Positions 18,119 to 28,700 of a DNA stretch of 64,000 nt are shown one piece after another (position 1 is the stretch's first letter; the number at the start of each line of letters is the position of its first letter). Below the pieces are notes generated by a model that had not been told where the DNA came from, searched no databases, and worked only from the letters and a program-made list of their open reading frames with translations. Position numbers and translations under genes: made by a program. Source of the stretch: Planctomycetota bacterium (GTDB lineage: Bacteria > Planctomycetota > Planctomycetia > Planctomycetales > Planctomycetaceae); NCBI GenBank assembly GCA_022600195.1, contig JAHZKX010000033.1, forward strand, positions 62,001 through 126,000, read 5' to 3'.

Positions 18119-19189
18119 ATGGATCAGCATTCAGAGCAAACAGAATCACGTCGTTCCTTTTTGAAGACGACCACGGCTGCAGTGGCTGGCAGTTTTTTTG
18201 CACCTGCGATTCTGGGAGCGGAAGATAAAGCCGGTGCGAAGAATCCTGTGCTGGGAGAGGGCGCGTTTCAGTATGAAGCAATCCATGGTTGGGGAGAAGT
18301 TCCCAAACATATTCAATGGGGAGAGACACACGGTGTCTGTGTGGATGCAGAGGGCTTGATTTATGTCAAACATCGTTCACACACCAAAACGCCGATGGAT
18401 GCCATCGTGGTATTCAGCCCTGAAGGAAAATTTGTACGCTCTTTTGGTAAGGAGTATCATGGCGGCGGTCATGGGATCGATGTACGGAAGGAAGGCAGCG
18501 AAGAATTTTTGTATCTCTCTGATACCAAGCATGGAATTGTTGCGAAAACAAATTTAAAAGGGGATGTCGTCTGGAAAATGGGTCGGCCGACAACACCCGT
18601 GCATTACAAAAACACCAAACATCGCTACAGTCCCACCAATATCGCATTTGCCCCTGATGGAGGATTTTATGTGGGGGACGGCTATGGGTCGCATTTCATT
18701 CATAAATACACAAAAGACGGAAAGTTTGAATTCAGTTGGGGCGGCACAGGGACTGAGCCTGGCAAGATGAAAACACCTCATGGAATGTGGCTGGATACGC
18801 GAGGTGAGGGCGAACCAAAGATCGCGGTGTGTGATCGGGCCAATAATCGTCTGCAGTATTTCACTCTGGATGGAAAACATACAGGTTTCGTCAACACGGT
18901 CAGTTTTCCTGCCGATATTGATATTCTGGGTGATATCATGGTCGTCTCTGATCTACATGCCCGGGTAACACTGTATGATAAGAACAACGAGGTCATTACC
19001 CATTTAGGTTATGATCCGGACTGGACGAAAAAAGTTCTGGATGGCTTTAAAGTCCGAAAGCAACCCGAATCCTGGGAAGCAGGACGGTTTATTCACCCAC
19101 ACGATGCCTGTTTTGATGGGGAAGGAAATCTCTTTGTGACCGAATGGGTTCCCGTAGGCCGGGTGAGTAAGTTGAAAAAACTCAGCTAA
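18119..19189 (+). CDS. Twin-arginine-exported NHL-repeat beta-propeller protein
   Basis: Start chosen at ATG 18119 with AGGTAG upstream (the frame is open from 18098). The 356-residue product has a twin-arginine leader (ESRRSFLKTT, then a hydrophobic stretch to FAPAILGAE). The rest is built of NHL-like propeller blades: HGVCVDAEGLIYVKH, VVFSPEGKFVRSFG, NIAFAPDGGFYVGDGYG, KFEFSWGG and HDACFDGEGNLFVTEW. Such secreted propellers in Planctomycetes often act as lyase- or hydrolase-like enzymes or binding proteins, and the substrate cannot be named. Tat export suggests folding with a cofactor in the cytoplasm. Confidence 0.8.
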   Translation: MDQHSEQTESRRSFLKTTTAAVAGSFFAPAILGAEDKAGAKNPVLGEGAFQYEAIHGWGEVPKHIQWGETHGVCVDAEGLIYVKHRSHTKTPMDAIVVFSPEGKFVRSFGKEYHGGGHGIDVRKEGSEEFLYLSDTKHGIVAKTNLKGDVVWKMGRPTTPVHYKNTKHRYSPTNIAFAPDGGFYVGDGYGSHFIHKYTKDGKFEFSWGGTGTEPGKMKTPHGMWLDTRGEGEPKIAVCDRANNRLQYFTLDGKHTGFVNTVSFPADIDILGDIMVVSDLHARVTLYDKNNEVITHLGYDPDWTKKVLDGFKVRKQPESWEAGRFIHPHDACFDGEGNLFVTEWVPVGRVSKLKKLS

Positions 19190-19252
19190 ACCACTCCCTT
19201 TGATCAAGAAGTTCAAACCTCAGTTTTTTCTATTCACCCTGGTTGGATCCTG

Positions 19253-19786
19253 ATGAATTTTTCTCACGAATTCGATGAACAGCGTTTCTTCGATTTATGG
19301 ACGGCAGTGCGGATTGAACGGCCTGTCAATTTCTCTCTGTTTACGTTTGGCGATCAAAAGTTGCCTTATTTCCTGGTGTGCGGTGCGTCTGAGCCCGGTT
19401 CCACGGTGAGTATTCGTAAGGGAGATGTCCAAATCACGCGACCCATGATTATTACGCCGGATCAAATGGAGCCGGAGTTCCGTAATTTTTTTGAAGAACA
19501 GGAAGAAGCAGAGCTGGCAGCGTTCCTGCTTTCGCGGACAGCCGGTTTTTCGAATTTAAAGTTCTCAAATACGAGCGGTCCCGAACGGATTGTCAGCGAC
19601 AGTGTTGAGGAAGCGGTTGCCAAATTGAATGCGCAGCTTGATGACGAAGAAGAAGAGCACGTTGCCATTCTGAGTGCCCCGCCCGGAATGGGAGGCATAG
19701 CCATTATGCGTTATGCCGCCGAACGTGTCTGGGAAAGTGCTCCAGGAAATATTCAGGAATTACGAGAGCGCGGCTTTCTGAATTGA
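19253..19786 (+). CDS. Conserved-looking hypothetical cytosolic protein
   Basis: The 177-residue acidic, soluble protein has no signal peptide and no motif I can name. It starts 63 bases after the propeller gene, so it may be co-transcribed with it. The sequence shows an Asp/Glu-rich stretch (DDEEEEHVAIL) followed by SAPPGMGGIAIMRYAAERVW. Codon use matches its neighbours, and GGATCC sits upstream of the ATG as a weak ribosome site. It converges on the next gene with 8 bases between stops. Confidence 0.65.
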   Translation: MNFSHEFDEQRFFDLWTAVRIERPVNFSLFTFGDQKLPYFLVCGASEPGSTVSIRKGDVQITRPMIITPDQMEPEFRNFFEEQEEAELAAFLLSRTAGFSNLKFSNTSGPERIVSDSVEEAVAKLNAQLDDEEEEHVAILSAPPGMGGIAIMRYAAERVWESAPGNIQELRERGFLN

Positions 19787-19794
19787 AACCGATC

Positions 19795-21378
19795 TCATGG
19801 CTGATATCTTTTCGGAATGCGATTCAACGTGTAATACGCCTGCGGGTGAAGCAAAGTCTGTCCGTGTTGATTTTGCACGCCTTTCGCCTCGAGTTCATGA
19901 ACGTAGAGTTCGCGGAGTCCTTTCGTCTTCAAAATGACTCGTAACCCGTCGGCCGAAATGATGATGAGATCAATCTTCAACTCTTTGTTGAGTATCTCAT
20001 CACTGCCGTAGGACGAGTGATAGTTGTAGGTATAACTTTTCAATTTGTAGGACTTCGGGTCGAGGGCGGTAGTCGGATCCACAGGTTGCGTGAAAACCAG
20101 TTCAAAGCCGTCGGGTTGTGCGCGCATCTCTTTGATTTCGAACGGTGTCTTGCCAGTCCAGATCAGCCTTTCCAGGCCGTAAGAAGCGGTTCCCAGACTA
20201 CTCCAGCCCCGGTTTGTCAGGCCGACAAACATGCTGCCATCGGTTCCCTGGTCCATGCGAAGTACGGCAGAGGCGAAGCCTTCACGAAAGGGAAAGCAGG
20301 CGCCCTGATACTGGCCATCAATTTTTTCCAGAAACACGCGTTGCATTGAGGCTTGTGTAAATTCGCCCACAAAGAACTGTCCGTCGAACGGGCCAAATTT
20401 TCCGCCACTGTTATCGAGCATGATATCCGTTGCCGACTGTCCCGCTTTTTTATAGGGAAACCAGACCGCCGGCGGTTTGAGTTGCGGCATGCGTTTGACT
20501 GCTTCGGGAAAGGGGAGGCCGTTCGGAATGTTTTTGATTCCCTGAATGGGAGACCCTGGAAGATTCATGGAAGCCAGCGCTTCGACATGATGAAAAAATG
20601 CTCCTTCGCGCATGTGGTGCAATGTGTTGGTGGCGACCCAGTTGCCTTGTTGATCAGTGTAGAACATATCACCGGCTCGATTGACTCCCAGCCCGGAAGG
20701 GGAGCGCATGCCGGCACAGACGGGAATCAGTTTGCCATCGGGAGTATATTTCATACCCCAGCCACGCCAGCGTCCTTGCGAAAATCCCAGCGTTGGTTCG
20801 TGTACGGCGCGTGCTTTATGTTCTTTCTTGAGTCCCAGTCCGATATTCAACGTAAGCCACAGATTTCCCTCATGGTCGAGCTTGGGCCCATACGCGTACT
20901 CATGATAATGCCCGGTGACGCCCCAGCCTTTGGCAACGGTGAGATATTCATCGGCTGTTCCGTCTCCATTCACATCTCGAATACGCGTTAATTCACTACG
21001 TTGCACGGTGTAAAAAGAATCGTCTTTCCAGATCAGTCCCAGCGGCTCGTGCAAAGCGGTGGCGAAGCGTTTGTATGTGACATTTTTGGGTGGCTCATCA
21101 TAGACGCCATCCAGAATCCAGATTTCTCCTTTTCGAATGGCAACAGCCACTCGCCGATCATCAAGAACCGCCAGGCCGCTCACTTCCAATACAAGATTGC
21201 CGGGCGCGGGTTTCCAGTTTTTTGCCCGTGAATCTGTTTGTGCTTTGGGAGTCATAATCGAAACAAGCCGATAGTAATCTTCTTCACTTTCAGCCAGTGC
21301 AGATTGTTGAGCGACGACACCAGAGGCGATCACAGCGAGGGCAAAAGCCAGCAGAGTAAAGGGTGTTTGTTTTACCAT
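19795..21378 (-). CDS. Secreted glucose/sorbosone dehydrogenase-like beta-propeller protein
   Basis: The 527-residue protein has a signal peptide (about 1-29, ending QSALA). A large propeller follows: VLEVSGLAVLDDRRVAVAIR, then GEIWILDGVYDEPP, EPLGLIWKDDSFYTVQRSE, and LTRIRDVNGDGTADEY with its calcium-type DVNGDG. Further on are SPSGLGVNRAGDMFYTDQQG and DGSMFVGLTNRGW. This architecture is typical of planctomycete PQQ-sugar-dehydrogenase-like proteins that pass electrons to a c-type cytochrome. The start codon overlaps the end of the cytochrome gene by 7 bases, so translation is coupled and the two proteins probably work as one periplasmic oxidase system. Confidence 0.8.
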   Translation of the reverse strand: MVKQTPFTLLAFALAVIASGVVAQQSALAESEEDYYRLVSIMTPKAQTDSRAKNWKPAPGNLVLEVSGLAVLDDRRVAVAIRKGEIWILDGVYDEPPKNVTYKRFATALHEPLGLIWKDDSFYTVQRSELTRIRDVNGDGTADEYLTVAKGWGVTGHYHEYAYGPKLDHEGNLWLTLNIGLGLKKEHKARAVHEPTLGFSQGRWRGWGMKYTPDGKLIPVCAGMRSPSGLGVNRAGDMFYTDQQGNWVATNTLHHMREGAFFHHVEALASMNLPGSPIQGIKNIPNGLPFPEAVKRMPQLKPPAVWFPYKKAGQSATDIMLDNSGGKFGPFDGQFFVGEFTQASMQRVFLEKIDGQYQGACFPFREGFASAVLRMDQGTDGSMFVGLTNRGWSSLGTASYGLERLIWTGKTPFEIKEMRAQPDGFELVFTQPVDPTTALDPKSYKLKSYTYNYHSSYGSDEILNKELKIDLIIISADGLRVILKTKGLRELYVHELEAKGVQNQHGQTLLHPQAYYTLNRIPKRYQP

Positions 21379-23801
21379 TGGTATTTTACCTCGATGGCAG
21401 ATTTCTCTTTGGGAGTTATGGGAAAAATCCAGTCCGTTTTGTTTTCGATGGTGCGGAGTTCGCTGGCTTGGGCGAGCGTTTTCGAGATCGAGACGGTTAA
21501 GCCCGCTTGGTTTTTCATCGTAGTGGGAGTGAGTTGTTTCAGCGTGGCGCCAGTTAATCCACGGAACCAGAGCTGTGATTGTTTACTCAGTGCGTGCGTG
21601 TTTTTGATCGTCAATGTTCGCTTTAAGGTTTGATTTTCTGCGGGTTCCATGCGGTCTTCCATCTGGAAAGATCCCACGCGATACAGAAAGGTGGGAGTCC
21701 CCGCCGCATCAACACGATAGCCTTGAAACGGTGTTTGTGGATTGTCGGAAGCGATTGCGGGCCAGGGTTGGTTTTTATTTTTCAATACTGCGAAGGGCGT
21801 TCCGGTCGGGAGTAGAATTTGACTTGTTCCGAGTGGACGTGCCGGCGGTGCGAATCGGATAAACCAGGTTCCCTGTGCATCGAGAAAGCGTCCTTTCCAG
21901 GCAATCGCTGGTCTCACCTGTTCGGAGTCGAATGCGAAGTGTACTTTTTCAGGAAAGCCGACCGCAATCGCATGTGTGCCGGCTGCCTGCATAAAGGTGC
22001 GTAGAATGATCGGTCGTTTTTCGGGAACCAGTTCGTAGTTTTTCGATTTTTCCAGCAGAATTTTTTCAGGAAGCGGTTGCTTGGGTCCTGCTTTCAGATA
22101 TCCCCAGAGCGAAGCAATTTGTTGGTTTACATCTCCGTCCAGAAGTGTTTTGTTTTGACTTTTGCCATTGGGAAAGAAAGTGGGCATGCGTGTGCGGGGC
22201 TTGAGAGCTGCCGGGTTTAATAAAAATTCTTGAAACCATTTTGGGTGTACGCGATTGGTGACCTCACTCAGATCGGTGCCAACGACGCCCGGCATACTTT
22301 CGCCATGAATCGGATGACATTGAATGCAGCCTGTGCCCAGCATGGTACGTCCCGCGGAGACCAGTTTCGCATGTGCGGGAAAAACTTCGCTTTCTTTCTG
22401 TTTCTGAACGCGATCGACTTTTTCAAAAGAGTGTGGCAGAGTAGAGATCATCTTTGCTGGAAAGACAGGCATTCGAGCCTGCATGTGAGAGCGAATATCC
22501 CCCTTTCCTTTGAGCACGTTCGTCATCCATTTTTTTTGCAGCTTGGCACCAATGCCCGTCAGCGTGGGAGGGATACGTCCTTCATCACCCAGATCGATAT
22601 GGCCGACTGTTTCAAAATAGGGCTTGCGATTAAAGCCGACGCCCCCGCGTTTATTCCGTTCGTGGCAGGCATAACAGTTCAGTTGGAGCAATTGAAAAGC
22701 CAACTGCTGTTGGGGTTTCCATTTATTATTTTTCGAGAGTTGCGTTAATACCTGTTGTATCGCGGATAGTTGTGATTCATCCAGCGGATAGTGAGGACGA
22801 TTTTTTTGTTTTTGCGCAAGGCAGCTTGAAGCTGCCCGCTGATTTAATTCTGCAAGTGGTTTCGCATACTGCGCTGGTTTCAGTTGATTCGATTCATGAC
22901 AATTCACACACTTCAGTTCCAGAAACCGTTTTTGTCCCAGAGCGATGAGAGCCGTTTGGCTGTTTGTATTTATCGATTCCGGTGAGTTGGTTTGTTTGCG
23001 CAGCAGATAGGCGGCGATATCCGCGGCTTCAACGGCCTTTAATTTGAGTTGGGGCATGCGTCCGGCAGGACGGGTCTGTTCCGGATTGAGTAGAAAAAAA
23101 GTTAATGCTCTGCGCGTATACTTGGCGGGCAAGTCGCCATGTGGTATCGATTTGACAGGACGAATCGCTGCTGTCAAACCCAGTTCTTTCAAATCTTCGG
23201 CGTCGAGTTGGGCGAGCATTTTGTCGGTGGGTGAAATTTTTGATTCACCCGGTTCGTAAGATTCATCCGGTTCGTGACAGGCGACACAGCCAATTTTGTG
23301 ATACAGGTCCAGGCCTCGCTGAATATTTCCTTTCTTCCAGAATTCGTGTGGCACGGGATTGACCCCCGTCGCTTTGATGGTGGGAAAGGTGAATTGTTTT
23401 GAAGTCAGGAATGCTGTTAGGGCCTCAATTGTTTGCTGTTTTTCTTCTTCTGGTAAATCGTGAAGCAGATCAGGCATTGTTGTGCCCGGTTTTGTGGAAT
23501 GTGGGTTCGCCAGATAACGACGGAGCCATTTTTGTTGCAGACGATTGCCAATCCCGTTCAAGCGGGGGCCGCGTTTGGGTTGCAGATGGGAGTGCTCTGT
23601 TTGATGACAGGCGGTGCAACTTAACTCGCTAATTAATAATGCGCTGGCGAGCTGTGGTTCGATCTCCTGATGTCGGGCGAACCGATCAAAGCCTGATACA
23701 AAAGGAGCAGTACTGGATTGGCAATAAGCAGACGTGACAGTGACCAGAAACAGGACTCCCGTCAGAGAGTCTATCAGAGTGTATTTCCATAGCCGATTCA
23801 T
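21372..23801 (-). CDS. Large secreted c-type cytochrome with five CxxCH motifs
   Basis: Start chosen at ATG 23801, where the signal peptide begins (MNRLWKYTL, hydrophobic to SAYCQ); the frame also opens at TTG 23825. The 809-residue product carries five haem-attachment motifs: CTACH (62-66), then CVACH, CVNCH, CYACH and CIQCH, each within a cytochrome-c-like stretch with a distal Met candidate (TTMPDLL, GRMPQLK, ARMPVFP, TRMPTFF). The last 200 residues form a beta-rich domain without haem. It is the first gene of a coupled pair with the propeller dehydrogenase and is its likely electron acceptor. Confidence 0.85.
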   Translation of the reverse strand: MNRLWKYTLIDSLTGVLFLVTVTSAYCQSSTAPFVSGFDRFARHQEIEPQLASALLISELSCTACHQTEHSHLQPKRGPRLNGIGNRLQQKWLRRYLANPHSTKPGTTMPDLLHDLPEEEKQQTIEALTAFLTSKQFTFPTIKATGVNPVPHEFWKKGNIQRGLDLYHKIGCVACHEPDESYEPGESKISPTDKMLAQLDAEDLKELGLTAAIRPVKSIPHGDLPAKYTRRALTFFLLNPEQTRPAGRMPQLKLKAVEAADIAAYLLRKQTNSPESINTNSQTALIALGQKRFLELKCVNCHESNQLKPAQYAKPLAELNQRAASSCLAQKQKNRPHYPLDESQLSAIQQVLTQLSKNNKWKPQQQLAFQLLQLNCYACHERNKRGGVGFNRKPYFETVGHIDLGDEGRIPPTLTGIGAKLQKKWMTNVLKGKGDIRSHMQARMPVFPAKMISTLPHSFEKVDRVQKQKESEVFPAHAKLVSAGRTMLGTGCIQCHPIHGESMPGVVGTDLSEVTNRVHPKWFQEFLLNPAALKPRTRMPTFFPNGKSQNKTLLDGDVNQQIASLWGYLKAGPKQPLPEKILLEKSKNYELVPEKRPIILRTFMQAAGTHAIAVGFPEKVHFAFDSEQVRPAIAWKGRFLDAQGTWFIRFAPPARPLGTSQILLPTGTPFAVLKNKNQPWPAIASDNPQTPFQGYRVDAAGTPTFLYRVGSFQMEDRMEPAENQTLKRTLTIKNTHALSKQSQLWFRGLTGATLKQLTPTTMKNQAGLTVSISKTLAQASELRTIENKTDWIFPITPKEKSAIEVKYQW

Positions 23802-24013
23802 TCTCGATGTCTTTCCTCGGGGCAACGAAACAGGGCAGGGTTCTTAATCAGGTCGATATTTCCAAACAGGAACAACTTGATCATAGAACAGCGGTGCACT
23901 CGAATCAATCGGCGTCTAAGATCGATTTTGATTTGAATCGATTCGCAAACCCGCGGCAGGTTTTCCTGAATCAAGGCAATCCATTCGAAAACAGGCTGGT
24001 TGCTTCGAAGATG

Positions 24014-25642
24014 CTACTTGGATTGCAGGCTGAGCTCTCTTTCGTCGAGCGCTTTCTGCAGGGTGGATGAGTATGCTTTGTACTGCTGATCCAGTTCCGT
24101 ATAAGAAAGCCCGATCAGCTCTTCCAAAGTCTTCGCGTTGTTGCGAATGCGTGAGTTGAAGCTGTAGAGTTCCGATAATTGACTGATGAATGCATCCCGG
24201 TATTCTCGGTTTTTAGCGTGCATGAAGAAATGCGAAAGCCCCGATGCCTGACTGTAGTTGGGGCTGATATTCGGACTGTTTTGAAAAGGAGTGCGGCCCA
24301 TCGCGGTGAACGTTTCGAGGGGAACATAGTAGTTGTCTTCCAAAAGTCGATAACGGGCGGCATTGAAGCGGATATGGTTCGGATTTCCGGCCCGATATCC
24401 GTCGTCTGTTTTCTCGAATGATTCCATATAGCAGGCAATCCCTTCGATGGCCCAGAAATGGTTCTTTTCGCCGACCTGTCTGCGTATTCGAGTCGATCCG
24501 GTTTCATAGAACAGTTGGTGTGTGGCTTCGTGGTACAGAGTGCCCAGATCACCTTGTGCATCGGGTCGATGGTAAAAGTGTGAGATCCGATCGCCGAACA
24601 GATAGATGCCGTGCGTCAACGCAATTTGTGGAATCTCTTTTTGTAAGCGTTGGAGATATTCTTCACGTGTGCTGTAGTAATGCATTACATGTTGATGGTT
24701 GCTGTTGCGTTTTAGAAAAGGATTTCTGGCACCTTCAAATAATTTCTTCAGTTGTTCCGGTGTCTTAAAAAAACCAACAAACGTTTGATGAAAATAGCGA
24801 TGAAAGTCTTCCATTTCTGTTGCTATTTTCACGCCCATTTCCAGGCTATGATTTGTTTTGATCAGAAAGTGTTCCGTTTTGATTTCCCAGGCGTTGCGGA
24901 AATCGCGTCTGATTTCCGCTTCCTGTGCCGCCGACTTCCAGCGGCCGTTGACGTAACGTTCTCCCTTTTCATAGCGGGCAAGATGTGAGGCTGGTAACCA
25001 GCCATATTTCGGGTGCCACTGCTGTTTCCGTTTTTTCATTTCCTTTTCAAAGGGGGTCAGCCATTCGTCGCCATTGCGAACATAGCCTAATATCTGTCTG
25101 ACCGACCGATGGTCGGGGTTATGAAAAGCTGTTTCCAGAATCCGATCATACGCATAACTGGGAAAACCTGCGTGTAATACTTTGCGGGAAAACACAAACA
25201 GAGCATTCGCCTGCTCATTTTGCAGTTTGCGTAGCTTCAATCGCCATGTGCGTTCTGCTTCTGGCAAATTGAGAGGAATATCAACACGCAGGGTGCGTGG
25301 CAATGGGGTTGCTTGTGGATCGAAAATCTTTATTTCGTTCAACAGCTGGGTAATGGCTTGAACGCCCTCTGGCTGTTGATCTTTCTGGCAGCTCCGTGCT
25401 AATTGTATGAGTTGATCCTGAAAGTCCGCTTGCAGACTCTGGTACTGCTTCTGGTAGGTTTCCAAGGCACGCGAATTTTGTGCGAAAGTCTGTTGCGACA
25501 TCAACAGAAACAGGATGAATAAAACCAACACCCATTTCATCCAACTAAACTCAGCACCACAACAGCCGCACGCCACCTGTCTCCAAAGCGGATTCGTTGA
25601 CTTGCGATTGAATTGAGAGCGTTGAGTTCGATGAATTGACAT
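24014..25642 (-). CDS. Exported HExxH metallopeptidase-like protein
   Basis: The 542-residue frame begins at ATG 25642. A hydrophobic export segment appears only at residues 35-54 (MKWVLVLFILFLLMSQQTFA), so translation may really start at ATG 25540. A helical N-terminal half is followed by a gluzincin-like site: LYHEATHQLFYE (HExxH), then a downstream WAIEGIACYMES that would give the third ligand (Glu). This is the pattern of DUF1570-type planctomycete proteins. The likely role is extracytoplasmic proteolysis, substrate unknown. The gene stands apart from its neighbours by about 200 bases downstream and 130 upstream. Confidence 0.7.
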   Translation of the reverse strand: MSIHRTQRSQFNRKSTNPLWRQVACGCCGAEFSWMKWVLVLFILFLLMSQQTFAQNSRALETYQKQYQSLQADFQDQLIQLARSCQKDQQPEGVQAITQLLNEIKIFDPQATPLPRTLRVDIPLNLPEAERTWRLKLRKLQNEQANALFVFSRKVLHAGFPSYAYDRILETAFHNPDHRSVRQILGYVRNGDEWLTPFEKEMKKRKQQWHPKYGWLPASHLARYEKGERYVNGRWKSAAQEAEIRRDFRNAWEIKTEHFLIKTNHSLEMGVKIATEMEDFHRYFHQTFVGFFKTPEQLKKLFEGARNPFLKRNSNHQHVMHYYSTREEYLQRLQKEIPQIALTHGIYLFGDRISHFYHRPDAQGDLGTLYHEATHQLFYETGSTRIRRQVGEKNHFWAIEGIACYMESFEKTDDGYRAGNPNHIRFNAARYRLLEDNYYVPLETFTAMGRTPFQNSPNISPNYSQASGLSHFFMHAKNREYRDAFISQLSELYSFNSRIRNNAKTLEELIGLSYTELDQQYKAYSSTLQKALDERELSLQSK

Positions 25643-25769
25643 AGTGCTGGATTTCTGATTTAAACCTTAGAACTCGAAGCGGGAACAGTCGACATACGCT
25701 CTGTAATAATCATACGCGAGAAAGTAGGTAGAAAAAAGAAATAATCTATAAATTTACCATCATTGAAGA

Positions 25770-28700
25770 TTATGGCTGACCTTGTATAACGCTTACGCCG
25801 TGTAATGTAATCCGATCATAGGAAGGAGAGAAATCGATTTGCTGTGCTACATTGATGTCTGGTGAATTACCAGTTTTGGACAAACGGCGAATCGTCGCGT
25901 TGCGATTTCCAAACGAACGCATCATGTAAAAGTCTTTCGATTCATCAAAGCTGATGGTATCGGCACGTGCAATAAATGACTGAGTCGTCGGGGCTTTTTT
26001 ATTTTTGATGATCGTATTACCCTCCAGCTCCGCATTACCTTTGGCGAGCATCGAAATCGATTTCTTTTTCTGATTTTTGATTTCGTGCTGGATCAGCTTC
26101 AGGCTATTGCTGCGCATCCAACTTGCACCAGGAGGCAAGATGTCTGGATCAATGGTATCCAGCGGTCGTTTCACACCGCCGTAAGTAATCTTCACGCCAT
26201 TATCAAAAGTGGTGCTGCGCTGTTCCACATTGCCTGCCATTTTTCCGTTGAAGTCAATGCGTATGTAGGTCCAACTGTCGGTGTCGGTTTTTTGTGGTGT
26301 ATTGGCTTGTGAGACATTGGATTGAGAGCCGGGCTGACTGGGGTTTTCTCTTCGCCACAAGGTCAAAAACCCAGGTCCACGGGCTTCGGCGTTGCCTGTT
26401 TTTTGATCGACATTCATTTGCCAGAAACTGGCGCGTCGGATTCCGATTAATCGGTTTTCCAGATACTCGTTACTTTCGACCTCGACTCCGTCACGACAGG
26501 TAATGAAATGCACGTCGGGTTTTTCATCTTTTTTACTCGATTGTTTCTCAGTAAAGGAGACACGATCGGAGAGAATGACATCCATTTCCTGGCAGCGCAG
26601 CCGGTTGTCTCCCATATTGGTTCGGACTTTTCCAAAGAAATTTGCCGTCAGGCCATCAAAGTCCATCTCCTTTTCCCAGTAGATTTCCAGGACATTATCT
26701 TGATCTTCCTGATCGGTCTCTTTTGTTTTATTCAGGCTACTGTCTTTGGTAATCCCTTCTGCACCAGAAAGCAGTCCGGCGGCTGATTTTTTTCCGCCTC
26801 TCACCGGAAGCAGCAAGAGTCCTTTGCCCTTCACCTCAGCCCGGTTTGCCAGGCGATAGAAGAAAATATTTTCGCCTTCAATCTGGGCTCCCTGGCCGTT
26901 GATTTTAGCCGGGCTACCGATGACATGCAGAACCTGATCGTTATCACCTTTGTTTTGGATATGCAACTGATTGCCAGTAATCCGCAACGGTTTTTTCGGT
27001 TTGCCATTTTCCTCTTCACCTTGAAGTTGTGTGACAGTCACATTTCCTTCGGTCCAGACTTCAGTGACTTCGGCTTTTCCAGCTGCATTTTTATTCACTC
27101 GCAATTTCATCAGATCGGCGATCAGCATCACCGGTTCGGAAAGTTCTTCCTCAGGTGGTTCATTGATAGATTCAGAATCCTTACTGTGTGAAGGTACTTT
27201 GGCCCGTCCTTCCTGAGATTCTATTTGGCTTTGTCTGGTGGTGATCGGATCATCAACGGCAAATACAGCCTGCTTGATCGTTGGCATTTGTGGTTGTGTG
27301 GCTGGCTGATTGCCGACAGGTGCATTCGGTGCTGACTGCGGTTTGGTCACCTGATCAAACCAGACTTCGAGTCGTTTGGTTTTTCCTCTGAGTTCGGGAC
27401 TGTAGATGGCGACGTCCCGCTCTGCAATCATTTTATAAGGATCGATTTTGTCTTGCATCTTTTGAGAGTTGTTGGGGCTTGTTTCTTCTGAGCCCTGTTT
27501 TTTTGAATCGATCTCTTTCATGGAAGGGAGATCCCCTTTCAGCCATAGGCGGATCACCTGCGCCGCGAGTGCAAACTCTTCGACAGGCTGTCTGACGACA
27601 CATTGCTGTTCCAGTTCCACCATCTGCAGGCCTGTTTCCGGGTCGATGAATTTTTTCATCTGTTTGACCCATTCCGCTGCCATCAGCAGGTCGCGTGTTT
27701 TCGCATCGTAGTGTTTGATCCAGCCTGCACCTGTGCAGATAATCGTCTCCAGTTGATCTTCCTGATTCTGATGAATTGTAATCTTGGGGCATTGGAGTCT
27801 TGTCGACTGCTGTTTAATGCGAACGTCCTGTTGTTTGTCCGAGAGAACAATGGTTTTGGTTTCTTCGTTATAGGAGAGCCGGTCCATCCAACCAGAAAAT
27901 TGTTTTTCTTCGGAAATCAACGAGACATTTTTGCCAGTTGCAACCAGTTTCTGGAATGCCAATTTACCACTGGAATGATCAGACTTCTGTTTCGTTTCTT
28001 GTGGTGTAGTCTTCGTTTCTTCATCGACTTCTACTTTGCGAACAAACTGTAGCTGCAGTTGATCGCATTCGAGAGTGTCGGCCTGAGTAGCGTTGGTCGG
28101 ATGATGGACATACACATTATCGGTAAACGTACCCTGGTTTGTTTCCAGATTGAAAGTAAAGCTACCTGTGCTTGTTACCGTGGCAAAACGTGACTGCGCG
28201 TTTTCCGAGGGTTCCTGGTCTTTTTTTAAAGCCAGTACCATATGCACGTCGCGTCTGAGCACGATTTCCCGAATCCCTTCAGCAGCCGGCTTGAGTTCCT
28301 TCGGCTTTGTGGCAGAGGGAATCAGTTTCATTTCGATGCCTCTTGCACGGCCTTTGTGATCTTCGTATGCGAAACGCACCTCGTGATCGCTCCAGATATT
28401 CATGGACGATTCATCATAGAAGAAATTGCGTCCGTAAATGATCAATCCATTGGGGCCTGTAATTTTTACAACGCCTTCCAGGGAGCCTGCAATCATCCTG
28501 CCGGGATCTGTATGTTTAATTCCAAAAGGCTTTTCAAGTCGGACAAGCGCTTCTTCACTCACGAGAGCAAATGGTGCTTCGGAGTCTCCTTTTTTCGGGT
28601 CGAACATCAGCATCGCAAACGGTTTCAGACGAGCTGCTTTTTTTTCCTCTTCCTGTTTCCAGGTATCAGTATAAACGTAGACATTTTCATCTTTAAACTG

